From the NCBI RefSeq assembly GCF_000382165.1, contig NZ_KB907720.1, positions 1-64,000 on the forward strand: a stretch of 64,000 nucleotides of DNA, given 5' to 3'. The translations under genes and the position numbers were made by a program. The stretch's first letter is position 1, and every line of letters starts with the position of its first letter. The notes beneath the pieces are model-generated. The model saw nothing but the letters and a program-made list of their open reading frames with translations. It made no database searches and was not told where the DNA came from. Positions 36,898 to 46,348 of this stretch are shown in pieces. Source of the stretch: Arsukibacterium perlucidum DSM 18276 (GTDB taxonomy: Bacteria; Pseudomonadota; Gammaproteobacteria; Enterobacterales; Alteromonadaceae).

Positions 36898-37779
36898 TTA
36901 CAGCATATACACTATTACGAACAGACAGATCCAAACGACGTCAACAAAGTGCCAGTACCAGGCTGCCGCTTGGAACGCGAAATGTTTTTCCGGGGTAAAG
37001 TGCCCCTTTAATACCCGGAAAAACACGAATAACAGAATGATGGCACCCAATGTCACGTGCAAGCCGTGAAAACCTGTCAGTAAGAAAAAGGTATTGCCGT
37101 AAAAACCGGAATCTAACCGCAACCCCAGATCACGATAAGCATGAATATACTCATACACCTGCAAGCTCAGGAAGGTAGCACCCAGCAACAGCGTCAGTAA
37201 CAACATCAGCTTCAGCTGGCCGCGTTTTTGCTGTTCCAGCCCGGTATGGGCAAAATGTAAGGTAACCGATGACACTATCAGAATAGCAGTGTTGATCAGC
37301 GGCAAACCCGTCCAGGGCATTGCCTGAGTTTCAATGCCGCCAGGTGTTTTTACCAGTGGCCATACCGGTTCAAAATTTGGCCACAACAGCTCGAAGGTCA
37401 TGGCATTATTGCTGGAGCCGCCAAGCCACTGCATGGCGATGACCCGGCCGTAAAACAGCGCACCAAAAAACGCCATAAAGAACATTACTTCAGAGACGAT
37501 AAACCAGCTCATACCCTGTCGGAACGAACGATCCATCTGGGCGCTGTACAAGCCACTCATCGACTCATCTATTACATTGCGAAACCAGCCCACCAGCATA
37601 AATACCAATACAGCAAAACCCAGCAGCAACAAATAGCCGCCAAAACCACTTTGCTGGTTACTAATATCAATAACATAGTGCCCGGCACCAAATGCTATAA
37701 AAAACAACGCTATCGCGCCAACAATCGGCCACGGACTCTGAGCGGGAACATAATATTTTTCGTAGGTTTTTGTTGTCAT
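36898..37779 (-). CDS. coxC: Cytochrome c oxidase subunit III
   Basis: Core membrane subunit of the aa3-type oxidase, thought to stabilise turnover and proton uptake. The 293 residues show seven membrane helices and conserved segments SEVMFFMAFFGALFYGR, TGFHGLHVTLGAIILL and AAWYWHFVDVVWICLF. ATG at 37779 (MTTKTYEKYYVPAQSPWP) has GGGGA six bases upstream; the frame beyond it runs into ctaG. Convergent with the DUF2909 gene. Confidence 0.97.
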   Translation of the reverse strand: MTTKTYEKYYVPAQSPWPIVGAIALFFIAFGAGHYVIDISNQQSGFGGYLLLLGFAVLVFMLVGWFRNVIDESMSGLYSAQMDRSFRQGMSWFIVSEVMFFMAFFGALFYGRVIAMQWLGGSSNNAMTFELLWPNFEPVWPLVKTPGGIETQAMPWTGLPLINTAILIVSSVTLHFAHTGLEQQKRGQLKLMLLLTLLLGATFLSLQVYEYIHAYRDLGLRLDSGFYGNTFFLLTGFHGLHVTLGAIILLFVFFRVLKGHFTPEKHFAFQAAAWYWHFVDVVWICLFVIVYML

Positions 37780-37780
37780 C

Positions 37781-38338
37781 TTATTCCCCAATATTATCTT
37801 GTTGTGGTTGCTGTGCTGCCCAAGCCTGAGTGACATCATACAAAGTATAATTCAGGGTTATAGTATGAAAATGCGCCGGCAACGCCGGATCCACATAAAA
37901 CTGTAACGGCATCAGCATATCTTTGCCAGCAGCCAGCTGCTGCTGACTAAAGCAAAAACACTCAATTTTATTAAAATATAACGCAGCCTGGCCCGGTGAT
38001 ACAGAGGGTACAGCCTGACCAACGATCATCTTGCCAGTCGGGTTCAGCGCCAGATAATTCATAATATGAATTTCACCAGGGTGCACCTTCATGCTGTGCA
38101 CTTCAGGTTTAAACACCCATGGCATGTCTTTATTGGGCCGCGCCAGGAACTCAATAGTTATCTCGCGGCTGGTATCAACAATTGCATTGTCGCTTGTCGC
38201 TGCCACCTCCGCGGTTTTACCATTAATACCCGTGATGTCGCAAAATACATCGTATAGCGGAACCAGGGCGAAACCAAAGCCGAACATTGCCAGAGTTACC
38301 AGCAGTAGCTTGCCAATTAATGGTTTGTTTTGCGCCAT
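37781..38338 (-). CDS. ctaG: Cytochrome c oxidase assembly protein CtaG (Cox11)
   Basis: Inserts copper into the CuB site of subunit I. The 185 residues have one membrane helix (about 9-28), the periplasmic domain with copper motif KIECFCFSQQQLAAG, and the conserved PVYDVFCDITG-like stretch (VPLYDVFCDITGINGK). It lies between coxA and coxC, the usual order. Confidence 0.96.
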   Translation of the reverse strand: MAQNKPLIGKLLLVTLAMFGFGFALVPLYDVFCDITGINGKTAEVAATSDNAIVDTSREITIEFLARPNKDMPWVFKPEVHSMKVHPGEIHIMNYLALNPTGKMIVGQAVPSVSPGQAALYFNKIECFCFSQQQLAAGKDMLMPLQFYVDPALPAHFHTITLNYTLYDVTQAWAAQQPQQDNIGE

Positions 38339-38348
38339 GGCTTGCTCC

Positions 38349-39950
38349 TTACTTAATTACCGGTGGAGTTTCAAAGGTATGGTATGGCGCAGGTGAAGGC
38401 ACTTCCCATTCCAGGCCTTCGGCGCCTTCCCACACTTGATCAGTTGCTTTGACACCACCACGGGCACATTTGATCAGCACCCAGACAAAGATTAGTTGCG
38501 ACAGACCAAACAGGAAACCGCCAATGCTGATAAAGGCATTAAAATCAGCAAACTGCAGGGCATAATCAGGGATCCGCCGTGGCATACCCGCTAAGCCAAC
38601 AAAATGCATAGGAAAAAACAACAGGTTAACTGAGATTAACGAGCACCAGAAATGCCACTGGCCCAACGTTTCGTCATACATATTACCGGTCCATTTTGGT
38701 AGCCAGTAATACACAGCGGCAACAATCGAAAATACCGCACCGGTTACCAGTACATAATGGAAGTGAGCAACCACAAAGTAAGTATCATGATACTGGAAGT
38801 CTGCCGGTGTTATCGCCAGCATCAGACCCGAGAAACCGCCTATGGTAAACAGCACAATAAAGGCTAGGGCAAACATCATCGGCACTTCAAAAGTCATGGC
38901 ACCCCGCCACATAGTAGCCACCCAGTTAAATACTTTAACCCCGGTTGGCACTGCAATCAGCATGGTGGCATACATAAAGAACAGCGTGGCAAACACCGGC
39001 ATGCCAGTGGTAAACATATGGTGCGCCCAGACCAGAAACGACAATATCGCAATACTGGCAGTGGCATACACCATTGAGGCATAGCCAAACAGCCGCTTGC
39101 GGGCAAAAGTCGGAATAATAGCCGAGACAATACCAAAGGCCGGCAGGATCATAATGTAAACTTCAGGATGGCCGAAGAACCAGAAGATATGCTGAAACAG
39201 TACCGGGTCTCCTCCGCCTGCAGCATCAAAGAAACTGGTGCCAAAGTACTTATCAGTCAATACCATAGTTACCACACCAGCCAGCACGGGCATAACCATG
39301 ATCAGCAGAAACGCGGTAATAAACCAGGTCCAGACAAATAGTGGCATTTTCATCCAGGTCATGCCCGGCGCCCGCATATTCCAGATGGTTACGATGACGT
39401 TAATAGCGCCCATAATAGACGATATACCCATAATGTGGACAGAGAACACAAATAATGCCGTGCTGTCACCACTATAAGTAGTTGACAGAGGTGCGTAGAA
39501 AGTCCAACCGAAACTTGGCCCGCCGCCAGGCATAAACAATGACAATAACAGGATAAGGAAAGCAAACGGCAGGATCCAGAAGCTCCAGTTATTCATCCTT
39601 GGCAGCGCCATATCCGGTGCGCCAATCATCATCGGAATCATCCAGTTAGCTAAGCCGGTAAAAGCTGGCATCACAGCTCCGAATACCATAATCAGGCCGT
39701 GCACTGTTGTCATCTGGTTAAAAAAGTGTGGGTCGACAAACTGCATTCCCGGTTGGAACAGCTCCAGCCGGATAACCATCGCCATTGCGCCACCAATAAA
39801 GAACATGATTAACGCGAACACCAGGTACATGGTGCCAATGTCTTTATGGTTGGTAGTGTACAACCAGCGTTTTATACCGCCGGGTTTATGATCATGATGT
39901 TCATGTTCATGATGCTCGTGATCATTTGGTTCAGTAATTACTACAGTCAT
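38349..39950 (-). CDS. coxA: Cytochrome c oxidase subunit I
   Basis: Catalytic subunit with heme a and the heme a3-CuB site. The 533 residues show twelve membrane helices, the heme/CuB ligands in TTVHGLIMVFG, FWFFGHPEVYIMILP, WAHHMFTTGMP and DTYFVVAHFHYVL, and the Tyr of the His-Tyr cross-link in HPEVY. The N-terminus carries an unusual run with eight His between residues 11 and 21 (HEHHEHEHHDH). It ends 11 bases before ctaG. Confidence 0.98.
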   Translation of the reverse strand: MTVVITEPNDHEHHEHEHHDHKPGGIKRWLYTTNHKDIGTMYLVFALIMFFIGGAMAMVIRLELFQPGMQFVDPHFFNQMTTVHGLIMVFGAVMPAFTGLANWMIPMMIGAPDMALPRMNNWSFWILPFAFLILLLSLFMPGGGPSFGWTFYAPLSTTYSGDSTALFVFSVHIMGISSIMGAINVIVTIWNMRAPGMTWMKMPLFVWTWFITAFLLIMVMPVLAGVVTMVLTDKYFGTSFFDAAGGGDPVLFQHIFWFFGHPEVYIMILPAFGIVSAIIPTFARKRLFGYASMVYATASIAILSFLVWAHHMFTTGMPVFATLFFMYATMLIAVPTGVKVFNWVATMWRGAMTFEVPMMFALAFIVLFTIGGFSGLMLAITPADFQYHDTYFVVAHFHYVLVTGAVFSIVAAVYYWLPKWTGNMYDETLGQWHFWCSLISVNLLFFPMHFVGLAGMPRRIPDYALQFADFNAFISIGGFLFGLSQLIFVWVLIKCARGGVKATDQVWEGAEGLEWEVPSPAPYHTFETPPVIK

Positions 39951-39952
39951 TG

Positions 39953-41095
39953 TTATTCTCCCTCACCCTGCTGCACTTTATAAACATCGGCAGCCTGGAC
40001 AGCGTCACCAGTGTCGTTACCCCAGGCATTACGGGTGTATGTCACAACAGAAGCTAATTCTTTTAAACTTAACTGACGGCCGAACGCCTGCATTGACGTG
40101 CCGGCTTTACCATTTAAGATAATATCGATATGTGCCGTTTTATCGTTAAGAATCAGGTTACTACCAGCCAAAGCCGGAAAAATACCCGGCAAACCACCAC
40201 CATTGGGCTGATGGCAGGCTGCACAGTAAGCAATATAAGTGCGTTCGCCATTAGCCATTAGCTCACTCATATCCATGTTCATTGCCAGTAGTTCCTGCTC
40301 TGCTGCTTTAGCGTCGGCAATCCGGGTTTCTTCTGCCAGTTTCCAGGCTGCATAGTCTTCAGGGCTCTTTGCAACAACCACTACCGGCATATAGGCATGG
40401 TCTTTACCGCAAAGCTCAGCACACTGGCCACGATATATGCCGGGCTCATCTACTCTGGTCCATGCTTCGTTAATAAAGCCGGGGTTGGCGTCTTTTTTCA
40501 CTGCAAAAGCAGGTACCCACCAGGAGTGGATAACATCATCCGACGTCATTAAAAAACGCACTTTCTGGCCAGTAGGAATAACCAACGGCCGGTCGACTTC
40601 CAGCAAATAGTTTTCGCCTTTTTCGAACCGGTTAGTGATTTGCTCACGAGGGGTTGCCAGAACAGAGAAGTACTCCAGATCACTACCAAGATACTTGTAA
40701 TGCCATTTCCACTGCGACCCTGTAATCTGCACTGTTACGTCAGCAGCTGAGCTGTCTTCCATAGCAATCAGAGTTTTTGTGGCCGGTATGGCCATACCAA
40801 TAAGGATGACTACCGGAATAGCAGTCCACAGAATTTCAATTTTGGTACTTTCATGGAATTGAGCCGGTTGCACGCCCCGCGCTTTTCGGTGTAACAGGAT
40901 AGATATAAACATTATCCCGAAAACCACTGCTCCGATAACACAGCAAATCCAGAAGATTGTCATGTGCAGGTTATACACCTCCTGACTGATCTCCGTTACG
41001 CCTTTAGTCATATTTAAAGGCATGGCTGCTGCATTAGCCGATGCGGCTAAAAGCAAGGTCGGCAGCGACCAACGTATACTACGCGTCTTCGCCAC
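39953..41095 (-). CDS. coxB: Cytochrome c oxidase subunit II with C-terminal cytochrome c domain (caa3-like)
   Basis: Carries the CuA centre and accepts electrons from cytochrome c. Signal peptide (1-24), two membrane helices, the cupredoxin domain with IHSWWVPAF and the CuA ligands in GQCAELCGKDHAYM, then a fused class I cytochrome c domain with CAACH at about residue 292 and a distal Met in TSMQAFG. At 380 residues it is longer than a plain subunit II because of that domain. The start is GTG at 41095 with GAGGAG upstream. First gene of the cluster. Confidence 0.97.
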   Translation of the reverse strand: MAKTRSIRWSLPTLLLAASANAAAMPLNMTKGVTEISQEVYNLHMTIFWICCVIGAVVFGIMFISILLHRKARGVQPAQFHESTKIEILWTAIPVVILIGMAIPATKTLIAMEDSSAADVTVQITGSQWKWHYKYLGSDLEYFSVLATPREQITNRFEKGENYLLEVDRPLVIPTGQKVRFLMTSDDVIHSWWVPAFAVKKDANPGFINEAWTRVDEPGIYRGQCAELCGKDHAYMPVVVVAKSPEDYAAWKLAEETRIADAKAAEQELLAMNMDMSELMANGERTYIAYCAACHQPNGGGLPGIFPALAGSNLILNDKTAHIDIILNGKAGTSMQAFGRQLSLKELASVVTYTRNAWGNDTGDAVQAADVYKVQQGEGE

Positions 41096-41421
41096 TGTAC
41101 TTCTCCTCTGTCATTTGCAAAGCAAACCGCAGAAACCTGTACACAGTAATACACAGCGAATACCGATAGAAAATACGGTGAATACCGCTAGCCCCCGAAC
41201 CTATGTATGACGTTTCTTTAGTTTATTATTGTTATAGTTTTTTTAATTTTAACTGCCCGTGCAGTAACCCAAATTGGTAACTGATATTATTTCAGCAACC
41301 TTTGTCTAAGAATCATCCAAATCAGCGCCAGTGTAAACCCCTAAATAACAAAAGCGCAGGCAAAACCAACAGGTCATACCAGCGCCTTGATTAACAATTA
41401 ACTTATTGAGCTAATAGTTTT
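41096..41421. other. Spacer upstream of coxB and downstream of lexA
   Basis: 326 bases without a credible gene. It must hold the coxB promoter; an AT-rich block lies at about 41215-41260. GAATACCG occurs twice in direct orientation at 41158-41165 and 41180-41187, 22 bases apart. A weak minus-strand hairpin (AAGGCGC / GCGCTTT, near 41350-41390) could end lexA transcription but is not convincing. Confidence 0.5.
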
Positions 41422-42042
41422 TTATAACCAGCTTCCATTGCGGATTACTCCAACGGCCAATCCTTCTATGGCAAATTGCTGTTGGCGTAAGTCTACTTTA
41501 ATGACACTGAATTCTTTATTTTCGGGGTATAGCAGCACCTGATGGCCATCGCGCTGGAACCGCTTAACCGTTACGTCCTCGTCAACCCTGGCAACAACCA
41601 CTTGCCCGGGTTGTGCCTGAGAGGTTTTATGCACGGCCAGTAAATCACCATCCAGAATACCAATATCCTGCATGCTCATACCCTCAACTTTAAGTAGAAA
41701 GTCAGCATGGGGTTTAAATAAATGGGCATCAACCTGGTAATGATTCTGGATATGTTCTGCCGCCAGAATCGGTTGTCCTGCGGCAACTTTACCTATCAAT
41801 GGTAAGCCCAGTTGCTCCGGTTCATTTTCGTCCTCCAGCAACCGAATGCCGCGCGAAGTACCGGGCATCATGGTCAACACGCCTTTTTTAGCCAACGCTT
41901 TTAAGTGCTCTTCCGCTGCATTAGCAGATTTAAAACCAAGCTGGCTGGCTATTTCAGCACGGGTGGGAGGCATGCCGGTCTCAGCCTGATAATCTTTAAT
42001 AAGTTGCAGAATTTCTGCCTGACGAGGCGTAAGTGGTCTCAT
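41422..42042 (-). CDS. lexA: SOS response repressor LexA
   Basis: Transcription repressor and self-cleaving serine protease. The 206 residues comprise a winged-helix DNA-binding domain (1-70), the cleavage site Ala88-Gly89 in KVAAGQP, and the catalytic dyad Ser123 (EGMSMQD) and Lys160 (DVTVKRF). Two SOS boxes lie just upstream, so it represses itself. It is divergent from plsB, as in E. coli where dgkA and lexA lie next to plsB. Confidence 0.98.
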   Translation of the reverse strand: MRPLTPRQAEILQLIKDYQAETGMPPTRAEIASQLGFKSANAAEEHLKALAKKGVLTMMPGTSRGIRLLEDENEPEQLGLPLIGKVAAGQPILAAEHIQNHYQVDAHLFKPHADFLLKVEGMSMQDIGILDGDLLAVHKTSQAQPGQVVVARVDEDVTVKRFQRDGHQVLLYPENKEFSVIKVDLRQQQFAIEGLAVGVIRNGSWL

Positions 42043-42046
42043 AATG

Positions 42047-42062
42047 CTGGCTACCTATACAG
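42047..42062 (-). promoter_or_regulatory. LexA (SOS) box 2
   Basis: On the minus strand CTGTATAGGTAGCCAG fits CTG-N10-CAG and ends five bases before the lexA ATG. It is the weaker of the two boxes. Confidence 0.8.
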
Positions 42063-42068
42063 TTAGTA

Positions 42069-42084
42069 CTGTGAGTATATACAG
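42069..42084 (-). promoter_or_regulatory. LexA (SOS) box 1
   Basis: On the minus strand CTGTATATACTCACAG is a strong CTGT-N8-ACAG box, six bases upstream of box 2. The tandem arrangement matches lexA promoters of enterobacteria. It also lies about 100 bases before plsB, which could in principle be affected. Confidence 0.93.
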
Positions 42085-42182
42085 CCTTTTTGCAATTGCC
42101 AAGTTTTTGTCAACACGACAAAGTTGCCAGTATTCGCATCCATGATATTCTTGCATGTCTGTGATTCGCCGCCGGTATTGTT

Positions 42183-44627
42183 ATGTTTTCTCCGTTGTCG
42201 TTGTTTACTGCCTTATTAAAATGGCCTTTAAGGCTGTTAGTAAAGTTTAAAGTTGTACCTGGCAACCCTGTCAGTGAACTGGCGCTGGATGTGAACCGGC
42301 CTATTTTCTATATTTGCCATACTGAGTCGGCCAGCGATCTGGCGACATTGCGTCGGGTATGTCAGAAGTTGACGCTGCCAGATCCACTGCTCCCCGTTTC
42401 ACTGGCAGGACAACAACTGCCCCGCACCCTGTTTTTGGCTAAGCCCCATAGTGTTATTGGCGCCAGATCAAAAACCCGGGCGCTGGAGCAGGGCCAACAC
42501 CTCTTGCAGCTGCATCTGGCCGACCCTGAATTGAATGCGCAGCTGGTCCCTGTCGCCATATTGTGGGGACGGGCGCCCGGCAAGGAAAACAGTATCAAAT
42601 GGCTACTCGGCGAGGCAAATGCGCCACACTGGCTGGCTAAATTGTTAATTGTACTGGTATCTGGTCGTCACACCTTGGTCCGCTTAAGCCGCGCAGTATC
42701 TCTTAACCAGATGGCAGCAAAGTTTGGCGACAAACAAGATACGGCGCGCAAGCTACTGAGGATGTCACGGTTTCATTTTTACCGGCAAAAACTGGCGGCA
42801 ACCGGACCAAAACTGGTCAATCGCAGTCAGCTGTTTAATGCTTTGCTGGCATCACCGGCATTAAAACAAGCTATTGAAGATGAAGCCCGCAGTAAAAAAA
42901 TCTCTGTAAAGGTTGCCCGGAACGAGGCACATAAGTTATTGCAGGAAATCGCTGCCGATTATCGGGAGTCTACTTTGCGGGTTGGCGACAGAGTCCTGAG
43001 CTGGCTCTGGAAAAAGCTATATAGCGGCATCAAAATTAATAATGCCGATATGTTGCGCGATCTGGCGCAAAAAGGCCATGAGATTGTCTACGTGCCTTGT
43101 CATCGTAGTCATATGGATTACCTGTTGCTGAGCTATGTCATTTATCATCAGGGTTTGGTACCACCTCATATCGCAGCCGGTATTAATTTAAATTTCTGGC
43201 CGGCCGGGACTATTTTCCGCCGCGGTGGCGCTTTTTTTATCCGGCGAAGTTTTAGCGGCAATAAATTGTACTCAGCAGTGTTTCGCGAATACCTGAGTCA
43301 GTTATTCAGTAAAGGCTATGCCGTTAAGTATTACTCAGAGGGTGGCCGCAGCCGCACCGGCCGGCTGTTGCAACCGAAAACCGGCATGCTGGCAATGACG
43401 GTGCAGTCAATGTTACGTGGTATTGAACGCCCGGTAACCCTGGTACCGGTTTATCTGGGCTATGAGCATGTGATGGAGGTCAGCACCTATGTCAACGAGT
43501 TACAGGGTTCTGGTAAGAAAAAAGAATCGATCGGTGGCGTATTAAAGGCCATCAGGAATTTGCGCGACTACGGCTACGGCTATGTCAATTTTGGTGAGCC
43601 CATTCAGCTTAACCAGTACCTTAACCAGCAGGTAAGCAACTGGAAAAGCAGTATTCACCCACTGGAGGTACAGAAACCTAACTGGCTTAATCCGGTGGTC
43701 GCCAAGCTGGCCAACCAGGTGATGCAGCATATTAATCAGGCAGCCGCCCTCAATGCCACCAACCTGATTGCGCTCAGCATTCTTGCTACGGACAAACATA
43801 TTCTGACCAGGCATGAGCTGACCCAGCAACTCGACTTATATCTTAATTTGCAACGTCAGGTGCCTTATCACCCTCATGTCAGCCTGCCGGAAGGCGATGC
43901 TGACAGCCTGATTAACCATGCCCTGGCGTTACAGAAAGTGCAAAGCAGCACCGACGGTTTTGGCGAGCTGATTGGTTTTAGCGAAGATCACAGCATTCTG
44001 GCGACTTATTACCGGAATAACGTGCTGCATTTATTTATGCTGCCCTCATTGTTGGCCTCAGCGGTGTTGCATCAGCGCACTATCAGCAGTCAGCAGCTAC
44101 TTGGTTATATAGAGCAGTTGTATCCATTACTGCGTGCAGAATTGTTTTTATATGTCAGCTCACTACATACCTACTGTCAGGCATTGCTGCAATTTATGAC
44201 CGAACAAGGTTTAATCGAGTGCGAAGGCGACAATTACTGCGCGCCGGCTCAGCAAAGCCGCCAATACTTTAAATTAAGCCTGCTGGCTCACAATGCCGAA
44301 GATACCCTGCAACGCTATGCCATAGTGCTGAATCTGCTCCAGGCGCAGGGGCCTCTAAGCCGCCCTGAACTGGAACAACGTGGCCACCAACTGGCCCAGC
44401 GGTTACTTAATCTGCATGGCATTGTCGCACCTGAATACTATGATAAAGGGCTGTTTACCACGCTGATAAATGCATTAAAAGACGCAGGATTAAGCCATAC
44501 CAACAGTAGTAATCAGGTTTGCAGCACTCTTCGTCTGGAGCAACTTACTCAGACTGTCAACACCTTGCTGCGCCATGATATTCTGCAAAGCCTGCAGAGC
44601 ATTATGCCGCAGCAGGAGGCGTCTTAG
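42183..44627 (+). CDS. plsB: Glycerol-3-phosphate 1-O-acyltransferase PlsB
   Basis: Inner-membrane enzyme that makes lysophosphatidate, the first step of phospholipid synthesis. The 814 residues match the family, with acyltransferase blocks HRSHMDYLL (HX4D), [21 protein letters not shown] and [15 protein letters not shown] at about residues 305-430. The ATG is preceded by GCCGCCGG without a strong ribosome site. Its 3' end overlaps convergent tesB by four bases. Confidence 0.97.
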   Translation: MFSPLSLFTALLKWPLRLLVKFKVVPGNPVSELALDVNRPIFYICHTESASDLATLRRVCQKLTLPDPLLPVSLAGQQLPRTLFLAKPHSVIGARSKTRALEQGQHLLQLHLADPELNAQLVPVAILWGRAPGKENSIKWLLGEANAPHWLAKLLIVLVSGRHTLVRLSRAVSLNQMAAKFGDKQDTARKLLRMSRFHFYRQKLAATGPKLVNRSQLFNALLASPALKQAIEDEARSKKISVKVARNEAHKLLQEIAADYRESTLRVGDRVLSWLWKKLYSGIKINNADMLRDLAQKGHEIVYVPCHRSHMDYLLLSYVIYHQGLVPPHIAAGINLNFWPAGTIFRRGGAFFIRRSFSGNKLYSAVFREYLSQLFSKGYAVKYYSEGGRSRTGRLLQPKTGMLAMTVQSMLRGIERPVTLVPVYLGYEHVMEVSTYVNELQGSGKKKESIGGVLKAIRNLRDYGYGYVNFGEPIQLNQYLNQQVSNWKSSIHPLEVQKPNWLNPVVAKLANQVMQHINQAAALNATNLIALSILATDKHILTRHELTQQLDLYLNLQRQVPYHPHVSLPEGDADSLINHALALQKVQSSTDGFGELIGFSEDHSILATYYRNNVLHLFMLPSLLASAVLHQRTISSQQLLGYIEQLYPLLRAELFLYVSSLHTYCQALLQFMTEQGLIECEGDNYCAPAQQSRQYFKLSLLAHNAEDTLQRYAIVLNLLQAQGPLSRPELEQRGHQLAQRLLNLHGIVAPEYYDKGLFTTLINALKDAGLSHTNSSNQVCSTLRLEQLTQTVNTLLRHDILQSLQSIMPQQEAS

Positions 44628-45493
44628 CGGGCGCTGGCGTACTGGCGAATCACTCCTTCCTGCATGGTTGATGCAACCAGTTCGCCACTGCGATTGAAAA
44701 ACTGGCCCCGCACCAGGCCCCGCCCCCCGCTGGCCCGCGGGCTGTCTACTGCATATAGCAACCAGTCATCGAAACGGAAGTCCTGATGAAACCACATGGC
44801 GTGGTCAATTGTCGCCACCTGCATATTCGCAGCCATAAATGACGCTCCGTGCGGCTGCAATGCGGTAGGCAAAAAGTTAAAATCAGAGGCGTAAGCCAGT
44901 AAGTATTTATGTACCCGGATATCATTGGGCATATTACCGTTAGCCTTAAACCAGACATAGCGTTTAGGCGCACTGATTTGCGGCTGAAACGGATTCTGAA
45001 AATCTACCGGCCGCATCTCGATTGGCTTTTCACAAATAAACTTACTGCGCAATGCCTCCGGGATCAGCGAAGCATGCTGCTGATAAAAAGCTAAATCGGA
45101 AACCAGTTCATCTGGTCCGGGTACCTCAGGCATAGGATCGTGATGGCTGAACCCTTGCTCTTCCGTCTGAAAAGATGCTGTCATATAAAAAATAGGTTTA
45201 CCATACTGAATGGCACTAACCCGGCGGGTACTGAAGCTTTTACCATCCCTGATGTTTTCGACCTCGTACACTATCGGTTTACTGGCATCACCCGGCCGTA
45301 AAAAATAAGAGTGAAATGAATGCACCTTACGTTCTTCGGTCAGGGTTTCTTTCGCCGCTGACAGCGCCTGGCCCATAACCTGACCACCGAAAACCGCTTT
45401 AAAACCTAAGTCCTGACTTTGCCCACGGTACAGCCCCAACTCAATCGTCTCCAGTTTTAACAACGACAACAAATTTTCTAATACCTGACTCAT
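44624..45493 (-). CDS. tesB: Acyl-CoA thioesterase II
   Basis: Hydrolyses a broad range of acyl-CoA esters. The 289 residues form the double hot-dog fold, with [14 protein letters not shown] in the first half and [19 protein letters not shown] in the second (read here as [10 protein letters not shown]), including the conserved Asp and the C-terminal [14 protein letters not shown]. Length agrees with the E. coli enzyme. Divergent from the EVE gene. Confidence 0.95.
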   Translation of the reverse strand: MSQVLENLLSLLKLETIELGLYRGQSQDLGFKAVFGGQVMGQALSAAKETLTEERKVHSFHSYFLRPGDASKPIVYEVENIRDGKSFSTRRVSAIQYGKPIFYMTASFQTEEQGFSHHDPMPEVPGPDELVSDLAFYQQHASLIPEALRSKFICEKPIEMRPVDFQNPFQPQISAPKRYVWFKANGNMPNDIRVHKYLLAYASDFNFLPTALQPHGASFMAANMQVATIDHAMWFHQDFRFDDWLLYAVDSPRASGGRGLVRGQFFNRSGELVASTMQEGVIRQYASAR

Positions 45494-45558
45494 TCAGCGG
45501 GCCCTTTTGCTACACTTTGCAGTCTCTATTCTGCCGCAAAGCAAGGTGCCTGGCAAAG

Positions 45559-46017
45559 ATGAACTACTGGTTATTTAAAACTGAACCGGACGAATGCAGT
45601 ATTGACGATTTTGCCAATGCACCCGACACGCCTGTAGTCTGGGAGGGAGTCCGTAATTATCAGGCCAGAAACTATCTGCGGGATGATGTTAGGGTTGGCG
45701 ATCAGGTTTTTATCTACCACTCCAGTTGCAAAGATATAGGTATCGCCGGTATTGCCAGAGTGGTCAGGGCGGCTTACCCTGATCCGAGTCAATTTGACCA
45801 CAGCAGTATTTATTTTGATCAGAAATCGACAACCATCAATCCACGCTGGATAGCGGTTGATTTACTGTTTGTTAGTAAATTTCCCCAACTCATCCGACTG
45901 GACAAACTGAAAACTTTAGCTACTCTGATAGAGTTGCCCTTGGTACGCAAAGGCAACAGACTTTCTGTTATGCCTGTTACCTGTGCAGAGTGGCGAACCA
46001 TTTCAGCGCTAACCTGA
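45559..46017 (+). CDS. EVE domain-containing protein
   Basis: A 152-residue PUA-like protein with the EVE signature: MNYWLFKTEPDECSIDD at the N-terminus, WEGVRNYQARNYLRD, GDQVFIYHSSCKDIGIAG and the final RLSVMPVTCAEW. EVE domains are thought to bind modified nucleobases, with thymocyte nuclear protein 1 as the eukaryotic relative. ATG at 45559 begins the conserved domain; the earlier in-frame start lacks similarity. Context gives no target. Confidence 0.93.
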   Translation: MNYWLFKTEPDECSIDDFANAPDTPVVWEGVRNYQARNYLRDDVRVGDQVFIYHSSCKDIGIAGIARVVRAAYPDPSQFDHSSIYFDQKSTTINPRWIAVDLLFVSKFPQLIRLDKLKTLATLIELPLVRKGNRLSVMPVTCAEWRTISALT

Positions 46018-46066
46018 CCGGCCTGACTGAATCCCAAAACGTAAATCCATGTAGTTGGAGCCAGGT

Positions 46067-46297
46067 ATGATTCAAGAGCGGCGCCAGACGGATAAGGATA
46101 TGCATTATTTCTGGGACGAACTCAATTTAGCACAGAAGTTTTCTGTAGCAGAGTTGCAGCGATTCGGCTATGAGTTAAGGTTTGTCCGGCAACAAAACAA
46201 TCACAAAGTGGCGGTATTGTTTGCTGGTAACAAGATGGCAGCCATAGACAGCGAAGGTCAAATTGACACTGAGCCCACGGTTGCCTTAAGGCATTAA
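46067..46297 (+). CDS. Small conserved-looking protein of unknown function
   Basis: A 76-residue soluble protein starting at ATG 46067 with GGAG six bases upstream, ending shortly before a strong terminator. The sequence is mixed and well-composed (HYFWDELNLAQKFSVAELQ, then RFGYELRFVRQQNNHKVAVL and FAGNKMAAIDSEGQI), with no signal peptide or membrane segment, so it looks like a real folded protein. I do not recognise a family. Confidence 0.78.
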   Translation: MIQERRQTDKDMHYFWDELNLAQKFSVAELQRFGYELRFVRQQNNHKVAVLFAGNKMAAIDSEGQIDTEPTVALRH

Positions 46298-46316
46298 CGT
46301 CATTACATCACTAAAT

Positions 46317-46340
46317 AGCCGGCCTTTGCCGGCTTTTTTA
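46317..46340 (+). terminator. Rho-independent terminator between convergent genes
   Basis: Stem AGCCGGC / GCCGGCT with loop CTTT followed by six T. It ends the plus-strand unit with the EVE and 76-residue genes; on the minus strand it lies just past the DUF885 stop and may act weakly there. Confidence 0.88.
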
Positions 46341-46348
46341 TATCAGAG

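Noticed and set aside
40000-41095. Thought of coxB as a fusion with a frameshift because of its length
   Set aside because: The extra part is a normal cytochrome c domain with CAACH in frame, as in caa3-type subunit II.
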